DNA from: Thiomicrospira sp. UBA5634
Lineage (GTDB): Bacteria > Pseudomonadota > Gammaproteobacteria > Thiomicrospirales > Thiomicrospiraceae
Length of the DNA: 10,404 bases
Assembly: GCA_002421475.1 (NCBI GenBank)
Contig: DIJW01000141.1
Location: 1 to 10,404 of the forward strand
Direction: 5' to 3'
Part shown: piece after piece, positions 5,839 to 10,404 of the stretch
Layout: every line of letters starts with the position of its first letter
How positions within the stretch are numbered: position 1 is the stretch's first letter
Translations under genes and position numbers: made by a program
The notes under the pieces: generated by a model
What the model saw: the letters and a program-made list of their open reading frames with translations, nothing else
Database searches by the model: none
Told to the model about the DNA's origin: nothing

Positions 5839-5920
5839 AATCATTTCCCTTTGAAGTAAATTGAATTAATTTGACCCGCCTTCAGTCAGGCCTTCGGCTT
5901 TTTCAAACGTTCGGGTTTTT

Positions 5921-5938
5921 TGGCCCCTGGCGGGGCCA
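5921..5938. repeat. Perfect GC hairpin TGGCCCC/GGGGCCA
   Basis: Seven-base arms (5921-5927 and 5932-5938) flank a TGGC loop. On the plus strand the T-run precedes rather than follows the stem, and on the minus strand an A-run follows, so it is not an intrinsic terminator on either strand. The right arm overlaps an 8-bp CCAGGCCT copy (5936-5943). Confidence 0.55.
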
Positions 5939-6056
5939 GGCCTACCCTCCGTTCGCTTTGCTCACTGCGCCCCGACGCGAACATGTAATGTTGAGCAATA
6001 CGAAAAGACTTTAAAACTAAATAGCCAGGCCGCCCTAACGGTCGGCACGTCGGCCT

Positions 6057-6083
6057 AAAAATGGCGCGGCTACCGCCGCCGCT
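6057..6083 (-). terminator. Possible rho-independent terminator after rep
   Basis: On the minus strand a GCGGC/GCCGC stem with a GGTA loop is followed three bases later by A and five Ts. It lies about 85 bp beyond the rep stop and could end the parA-parB-DUF2857-rep operon. The stem is short and the spacing to the T-run is not ideal. Confidence 0.35.
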
Positions 6084-6133
6084 TATTTGTCCGCCTATCG
6101 GCGGTATAAATGGAGCCGCTTCGCGGCCATTTA

Positions 6134-6167
6134 AGTCCCCGCCGGGCGCTGTTATCTGATGTACAGC
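6134..6167 (-). other. Candidate ColE2-type replication origin core
   Basis: Directly after the rep stop codon the minus strand reads GGCTGTAC, then ATCAGATAACAGCGCCC (6144-6160), then GGCGGGG. From memory this ATCAGATAACAGCGCC stretch resembles the core of the ColE2/ColE3 origin, which is only a few dozen base pairs long and lies downstream of rep. The position fits. The match is recalled, not aligned, and needs a direct comparison. Confidence 0.5.
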
Positions 6168-7268
6168 CTAATTAACATTTGATCGGTTGCGGGTAAACAA
6201 GCTCCGTATTGAAATGACGTCATCACTGGTGCGCTCAGTTTCAGTTAATAGATGTTTGTACTTGGCCACTGTTTGGCGGGTTAGGCCGGATGTTTTGGCC
6301 ACTTGTTGGATAGTGGTTGTCTTCCCGGCCTGTTTAAGATTGTTGTAGGCCGCTGAAATGCGTGCCTGGGTTGAGATCTTGCGAAGATCGTGTGTTCGCT
6401 TGGCAGCGATGCCTTGCTTTGTTTTTGTATCAAGGGATTCCGGTAGTTGCATCACGCCTCTATTTTTTGCGCCGGTGCCGGTATATCTGTCCCACGTCCA
6501 GCTGGCGACAGACTTAGCTGTAGAGCGCACCTGAGCCAATGTTAAATCGCTTGTAAACCCCATTTGCTTGAAGTTGTTGCAGCCGGTTGCGTAGTCTTCA
6601 ATATCTTGTTTAAACGCGCGAAAGCAGCCATGACTTTTTGCATCAGCGGCAATAGAGTAGGCGTAATGACGGACGCGCTCAAACAACATACAGTGACGAG
6701 AGTGAGAGACAGAGTCGAGATCAGGTTCTTTTTGAAAAGGTTTTACTTCCAAGTCTAGGAAGCATGCTAAATCGCCAAGTTCATAGACCTTGTTATGAAT
6801 TTCGGTTGTCTGCCACCATGGGTGTCCTGGTGTTTTGGCCACGGGTCCAGAGTAGGCGATATCCGCGTTTAATTGTTTGGCCATCGCTGCATAAATTGCT
6901 TTCATATAGCGAATAGGTGCGGGCCTGGCGTCATCACTTGTTAAGACTGGCACAATTGCATAGTAAAGATGGGCGTGGCCATTTTTACGGTTGCGCACAA
7001 TTAGGTTTGGTTCAGGTAAATTCTTATCATCCCAGATATTGGCATTGTCATGATCAAGGTCGAATATGAGCCAGCTGGTTAGGTTTGCTTGATTGACCTG
7101 CATATAGGGGTATTTAATTGCGTACTGCCGAGGCCTGATTACAGCAGCCGTTTTATTGTCAGAACAGCGGGAGAAATAGGGGGCCTCGGCAAGTAGGCGA
7201 CTCATAGATGAACCAGCTTTATAATGTTGACTGAGCTGGATAGCCAATGAGTCTTGTTGTTGCATCAT
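6168..7268 (-). CDS. ColE2-type replication initiator / primase (Rep)
   Basis: This ~366-aa protein belongs to the plasmid replicase family of ColE2-like Rep proteins, which bind the origin and make a short RNA primer there. Key motifs (counting from the TTG at 7271) are WLIFDLDHDN (67-76) with the DxD of archaeo-eukaryotic-type primases, IVRNRKNGHAHLYYAI (91-106) with the GHxH motif, and SGPVAKTPGHPWW (141-153). A PriCT-like helical domain lies at about 195-262. The C-terminal segment TTIQQVAKTSGLTRQTVAKYKHLL (about 319-342) is a helix-turn-helix. ATG 7268 overlaps the TGA of the DUF2857 gene by 1 bp and has GGGGG about 10 bp upstream. ATG 7265 or TTG 7271 are alternatives. It closes the parA operon in the slot where related ICEs usually carry an STY4528-type replication protein, and is followed by a candidate origin. 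Confidence 0.87.
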   Translation of the reverse strand: MMQQQDSLAIQLSQHYKAGSSMSRLLAEAPYFSRCSDNKTAAVIRPRQYAIKYPYMQVNQANLTSWLIFDLDHDNANIWDDKNLPEPNLIVRNRKNGHAHLYYAIVPVLTSDDARPAPIRYMKAIYAAMAKQLNADIAYSGPVAKTPGHPWWQTTEIHNKVYELGDLACFLDLEVKPFQKEPDLDSVSHSRHCMLFERVRHYAYSIAADAKSHGCFRAFKQDIEDYATGCNNFKQMGFTSDLTLAQVRSTAKSVASWTWDRYTGTGAKNRGVMQLPESLDTKTKQGIAAKRTHDLRKISTQARISAAYNNLKQAGKTTTIQQVAKTSGLTRQTVAKYKHLLTETERTSDDVISIRSLFTRNRSNVN

Positions 7269-7873
7269 CAAACCATGACCCCCGTTTTATTGCGGTGGGA
7301 CTCAGTTGGAACCCAGCTTTCACCCTGATAACGATGCACTGCACGCCATATCACTTTCAATGAAATGCGTTTGTATGATTTTGAAATCGTTTGATAAAGG
7401 TTTAGATAGTCTTGAGCATCAAAATCTTCATCATTGCGCTCACCCAGCGCTGAACGATAGTGATTGACAATGATCTCGGCTTCTTTTTCATTGTCAGGGA
7501 CTCGCTTATCATTCTTTGCTTCAACCTCAAGTGAGAGTCGTCTTATCGAGCATTCGCGGGAGCTGAGTCCAAAGAAGCGGTAGAGAAAATCGTTTGGCGC
7601 GCCTGCAAGAATACAGTCGTCAATTTGTCTCTGTATCTCAATATCTTGTAAGCAAATATTGAGCACTTGGTTATTCACTCGAATCTCAAACATATTCGCT
7701 CGACGTGAGCTTAAATGCCCGATCTCACGGGTTCTTAATTCGATCAATTTAGAAATATGCTCGGGCCTAAAGCCCATTTCTTCGAGGTGCTTACGATTGC
7801 CTTCGTCAATCATGTCCATTACAAACAACATGATTTGTCGAGATAAAATATCAGTTGAGTTGTTACTACTCAT
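7268..7873 (-). CDS. DUF2857 domain protein (ICE-associated)
   Basis: This 201-aa protein matches the DUF2857 family, regularly encoded between ParB and the replication protein in PFGI-1-class ICEs. Its biochemical role is not established; in transcriptional regulators of some ICEs (FlhC-like subunits) similar domains occur, so a regulatory function is plausible. Diagnostic segments are LEEMGFRPEHISKLIEL (about 30-46), the MFEIRVNNQVLNICL strand-helix (about 61-75), and LAGAPNDFLYRFFGLSSRECSIRR (about 89-112), which looks like a helix-turn-helix. The C-terminal third is helical and polar. The start ATG has AGGAGC about 8 bp upstream and lies 3 bp after the parB-like stop; its own stop overlaps the rep start. 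Translational coupling is therefore likely. Confidence 0.87.
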   Translation of the reverse strand: MSSNNSTDILSRQIMLFVMDMIDEGNRKHLEEMGFRPEHISKLIELRTREIGHLSSRRANMFEIRVNNQVLNICLQDIEIQRQIDDCILAGAPNDFLYRFFGLSSRECSIRRLSLEVEAKNDKRVPDNEKEAEIIVNHYRSALGERNDEDFDAQDYLNLYQTISKSYKRISLKVIWRAVHRYQGESWVPTESHRNKTGVMV

Positions 7874-7876
7874 GCT

Positions 7877-9472
7877 TTATGCTCCTGTCCATAATGGTTT
7901 AACCAATGCTTGGGAAAGACGCTTGATATCTCTATGCACTTTGATTAGTTGGAAAGTAGCTTCAAGCGCATCGTTTGAAGTAGAGAGAAAATAGTCTGTT
8001 TGAACTGCTGCAGTTGATATGTACTGACCGTGCTCACGGAGTTTTTCCCATTCGCCGGTAAGTAAAAAGCGCAAGTCGTTTTTGTCTTCGGGTATATGAG
8101 TAGCAATGACATGTGCAAAGTTGCGATCACTACAACCAGATATCTGGAATAAACCAAACCACGTCGACCAAATATTTATAAACTCAGGGTCTGTTTCGAC
8201 AAATCCATTGGGAAAGTGGATGTGTTGAGGAATGTCGGCCAAGATCCAGCCAAAGCCATCATCAACCTTGATAATCAAGTCATCGACGTGTGCTTCTTTA
8301 GCCACAACGCATGCAAGCTCAATTGCCTTAGTTCTGAGGTCATTAAGACTGTATCGCACCTGTGGTTCTTCGAATTCGGCAGACGCTTTCGTAGACTCCT
8401 CTTCTTCGTCTAAATCAGATGCGAAAGGTACCGTATTTGATTCGTCTGTATGCTCATCTAAGCCATCGTCATCTTCATTGTGAAAATCCGATATTTCAGA
8501 CAATGCCTCATTCGTATCCTTGTTAGTTGATGCCACTTTATTAGTCGGTGCTGGACTGCTCGTATCAGCTGTTTGCGACTGATTAAAATTCTCTAACTCT
8601 TCTTTTGTTGGTGGTTTTTTAGCGTCCAATGCGCGATGGATGTAGAACTCAACTACAGCGATTTTTTGATTTGTTTGTTCAGCGGCATTTTCGATAAATA
8701 TTTTTACTAGATCATCAAAATACCACTCAGGTGCATCCGCCTGTCGTAATGAGGTTTCAAAAACTGAGTCCATTAGAGACGGATCTTTAGTCATTTCAGA
8801 CCAGGCCTCTTTGCACCGGTTTTCAAACTTACGGATTTTCTCGACAGCCGGTTTACCCATTCCGGCATCCAGGGCTTCCGGCATAAATGGGTATAACCGG
8901 TCAATGGCGTAAATTAGGATATTTAAAGCCGTATGACCAACTGAGTAGCCTTGTTCAGATAGTGCAGCTGATAATTCGCGGGATGAAAGCTTTAAACCTC
9001 TTTCCTCTTCAAGGAATTTCTGCGCTTCACGAACGCCTTGTGCACGATCAATCAAAATTAGATTGCCGCGCAAGTCGTTTTCCGTAAGGTGTGAAATAAG
9101 GGTGTCGGCTTCCGACACCCACGGCTCGAACACTAAATGAACTTTTAAATACTTTTCATCACCGGTTTCGGCATACAGTTCTTGCAGGATTTGCAAACGC
9201 GTATTACCGCCGGCTTTAGTTGTGTACTTTTCAACGCCGGGACGGCGAGTAATAGTAAAAGGTTGCTCTAATCCTTTTAGTCGAATGGACTCTTTGATTT
9301 CTGCATAACTTTCATTTGTGTGTTTGCGAGGATTTTTTTCGTAAGCCACAATATCCAAAACGCTGGCAACCATTGGCATGCGCGATATAGGGTCTTGTCT
9401 TTTGATTTCACCGCCTTCTTGACGGATTTGATCATCAGTTAATGATGTACGTGTGATGTTCTTCTTGGCCAT
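7877..9472 (-). CDS. ParB-family ICE partition/regulatory protein (TIGR03764-like)
   Basis: This 531-aa protein matches the PFGI-1-class ICE ParB family. Residues about 35-140 form the ParB N-terminal domain: YEKNPRKHTNESYAEIKESI, GLEQPFTITRRPG, the AGGNTRL box (87-93) that replaces the GERR box of chromosomal ParB, and HLTENDLRGNL. A helix-turn-helix (LSSRELSAALSEQGYSVGHT, about 162-181) should bind its DNA site. Residues about 298-372 are a long Ser/Thr- and Asp/Glu-rich linker, presumably disordered, followed by a C-terminal domain I do not recognise. It probably works with the adjacent ParA in stable maintenance of the excised element; a role in gene regulation is also possible. The ATG has AGGAG 9 bp upstream, overlapping the parA stop region, and the gap to parA is 5 bp. 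One CCAGGCCT copy (8801-8808) lies inside. Confidence 0.9.
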   Translation of the reverse strand: MAKKNITRTSLTDDQIRQEGGEIKRQDPISRMPMVASVLDIVAYEKNPRKHTNESYAEIKESIRLKGLEQPFTITRRPGVEKYTTKAGGNTRLQILQELYAETGDEKYLKVHLVFEPWVSEADTLISHLTENDLRGNLILIDRAQGVREAQKFLEEERGLKLSSRELSAALSEQGYSVGHTALNILIYAIDRLYPFMPEALDAGMGKPAVEKIRKFENRCKEAWSEMTKDPSLMDSVFETSLRQADAPEWYFDDLVKIFIENAAEQTNQKIAVVEFYIHRALDAKKPPTKEELENFNQSQTADTSSPAPTNKVASTNKDTNEALSEISDFHNEDDDGLDEHTDESNTVPFASDLDEEEESTKASAEFEEPQVRYSLNDLRTKAIELACVVAKEAHVDDLIIKVDDGFGWILADIPQHIHFPNGFVETDPEFINIWSTWFGLFQISGCSDRNFAHVIATHIPEDKNDLRFLLTGEWEKLREHGQYISTAAVQTDYFLSTSNDALEATFQLIKVHRDIKRLSQALVKPLWTGA

Positions 9473-9477
9473 GGTGC

Positions 9478-10290
9478 TTACTCCTCATTCTCAATTAACC
9501 CAATTTCTTTTGAAAGTCGGGTCATGATTTCAAGGGCAGAGCCTGATTTACGACGGGTAGAAGATTCCAGCCGGTGCGCCGGAGTTCTGCTTGACGCTGC
9601 ATCCCGCCACACCACGGCACGGCTAATAGTGACGTCTACTAAATTGACAGGTACCCGGCAGAGTTGGCTGAAATCAACATCACGCACTTGATCTGCGTAG
9701 GCTGTGCTGTCGCTGGTGTTTTCGACCATGTTTAACACACCATGCATAGTGCCAATCTCCATACCCATCCATGTGGCGGATTCGTGGAGGCGGTTTAGCA
9801 TTGAGATTGTGTTGTGAACAAATTCAGAAGCAGATAGTTTGTCTGGCACGACAGGGGACAGGATGATATCTGAAGCAATAATGGAAGCTTCTTGGAGTGG
9901 GCCTACAGCGCCTTGTGTGTCGATGATAATGAAGTCGTACTGATTAAACCTGTCACGCAAAAGGCGACGCAAGCGAAAGCGGCCATCAGGTGTTTCTTGA
10001 GCCCACTTTCTTAATTCGTCACGCTGATCATCACTAATGACGATGTCAAAGTTGGGCTCAATTGTTGATACGACATCACCGGCAGTAACGGTCGGTTCAG
10101 TAAAAAGATATCTTAATCCGTGTTTGGCTTTGCTTGTGATGGGGTGCCACTGTGACAACGATGGTTGCACGTCGGCATCTATAAGTAGGGTTTTGTAGCC
10201 TTGATCGGCAAGGAATGCTCCAAGGTTAGCTGATAATGTGGTTTTACCTACGCCACCCTTGGTTGAAACGATAGAAATAACTTTAGACAT
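9478..10290 (-). CDS. parA: ParA-family partition ATPase
   Basis: This 270-aa protein is a ParA/MinD-type deviant-Walker ATPase that would position or stabilise the element together with the downstream ParB-like protein. It shows the deviant Walker A box KGGVGKTT (11-18, signature lysine K11, catalytic lysine K16), the Walker A' aspartates in [12 protein letters not shown] (35-46), and the Walker B-like FIIIDTQG (120-127, D124). The N-terminus starts right at the ATPase fold, so there is no N-terminal HTH as in P1-type ParA. This makes it Soj/ICE-like. The C-terminal part ([20 protein letters not shown], then RTPAHRLES) fits ICE ParA proteins. The ATG has AGGAG 9 bp upstream. It heads the parA-parB-DUF2857-rep cluster. 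Its ParB partner site is unknown; CCAGGCCTGG and the 3432-3705 locus are candidates. Confidence 0.93.
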   Translation of the reverse strand: MSKVISIVSTKGGVGKTTLSANLGAFLADQGYKTLLIDADVQPSLSQWHPITSKAKHGLRYLFTEPTVTAGDVVSTIEPNFDIVISDDQRDELRKWAQETPDGRFRLRRLLRDRFNQYDFIIIDTQGAVGPLQEASIIASDIILSPVVPDKLSASEFVHNTISMLNRLHESATWMGMEIGTMHGVLNMVENTSDSTAYADQVRDVDFSQLCRVPVNLVDVTISRAVVWRDAASSRTPAHRLESSTRRKSGSALEIMTRLSKEIGLIENEE

Positions 10291-10404
10291 TTTTCTTCTC
10301 CTAAGTAGTGATTACTTGGAGGAAAAACGTCCCGGTTTTTGATTACTCTGGAAGTTGTAACTAATGCTTGCTGGAATCTCTTGGTAGCTCGTCGGGCTCA
10401 TAAC
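10291..10404 (-). other. Region upstream of parA, possibly the end of another gene
   Basis: Two minus-strand frames are open from the window edge. One runs to a TAA at 10312-10314 (ending QSNQKPGRFSSK) and one to a TAG at 10361-10363 (ending YEPDELPRDSSKH). Either could be the C-terminus of an upstream gene, but neither is long enough to identify. AAGTA/TACTT (10303-10317) is a small inverted repeat. I see no clear promoter for parA. Confidence 0.3.

Larger units (their letters stand above)
5839..6167. other. GC-rich structured spacer downstream of rep
   Basis: No gene is visible. From about 5880 the base composition is clearly more GC-rich than the flanking genes. It holds many short inverted repeats: TGGCCCC/GGGGCCA with a 4-nt loop (5921-5938), GTTCGC/GCGAAC (5951-5982), CCGCC/GGCGG (6091-6104), and TAAATGGAGCCGC pairing with GCGGCCATTTA (6107-6133). 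In ColE2-type replicons the origin lies just downstream of rep, so this is the natural place for oriV. A short plus-strand stem followed by T5 (about 5887-5905) could be a terminator for an antisense transcript, but it is weak. Confidence 0.55.

Noticed and set aside
5880..5905. Plus-strand terminator AGGCC-TTC-GGCTT followed by Ts
   Set aside because: The stem is only five pairs with a G-U, and no plus-strand gene lies upstream that would need it.
8216..8483. Plus-strand open frames opposite the parB-like linker
   Set aside because: They are shadows of the Ser/Asp/Glu-rich linker of the minus-strand gene, which leaves the opposite strand open.
1..10404. CRISPR array, tRNA, rRNA or insertion sequence
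   Set aside because: I saw no regularly spaced repeats of CRISPR type, no tRNA-like cloverleaf and no transposase gene in the window.

Overview
This window looks like the DNA-maintenance and processing module of an integrative and conjugative element (ICE) of the PFGI-1/ICEclc/SPI-7 class, carried by a gammaproteobacterium-like host of moderate-to-low GC. The assignment rests on gene content and order: ParA, the ICE-specific ParB-family protein, a DUF2857 protein, a TIGR03761 (PFL_4669) protein, a DUF3158 protein, an SSB and a type IA topoisomerase, all on the minus strand and in the usual order. The sequence does not identify the host species. No integrase, attachment site, relaxase or T4SS gene is visible, so the element continues beyond both ends.

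Right block (10290 to 6168, transcribed leftwards): parA, parB-like, DUF2857 and a ColE2-type replication initiator are packed with gaps of 3-5 bp or a 1-bp overlap, so they probably form one operon. This would be a partition and replication unit. In related elements I would expect an STY4528-type replication protein after DUF2857; here a ColE2-like Rep (AEP-type primase/initiator) with a C-terminal HTH occupies the slot. A GC-rich, hairpin-filled spacer (5880-6167) follows. Right after the rep stop it contains a stretch that resembles, from memory, the ColE2 origin core. The element may therefore have an autonomous replication origin.

Middle block (5838 to 3941): a prepilin peptidase gene whose first transmembrane segment is cut off by an in-frame TAA, then the TIGR03761 protein and an unrecognised 90-aa protein, ending at a rho-independent terminator (3734-3757). 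Between that terminator and the next gene lie about 400 bp (3332-3733) with no convincing gene but a dense run of inverted repeats. These include a perfect 16-bp-arm palindrome, a 16-bp-arm hairpin and repeated GTTCAC hexamers. This is a strong candidate for a cis-acting site (oriT-, origin- or centromere-like, or operator) or a structured RNA.

Left block (3331 to 56): DUF3158, SSB and a topoisomerase, the single-stranded-DNA handling set of the element. The topoisomerase is TopA-like rather than TopB-like and ends in three degenerate ~47-51-aa repeats instead of zinc ribbons. A terminator-like hairpin separates ssb from it. A 10-bp palindrome, CCAGGCCTGG, recurs three times in the window, with further partial copies.
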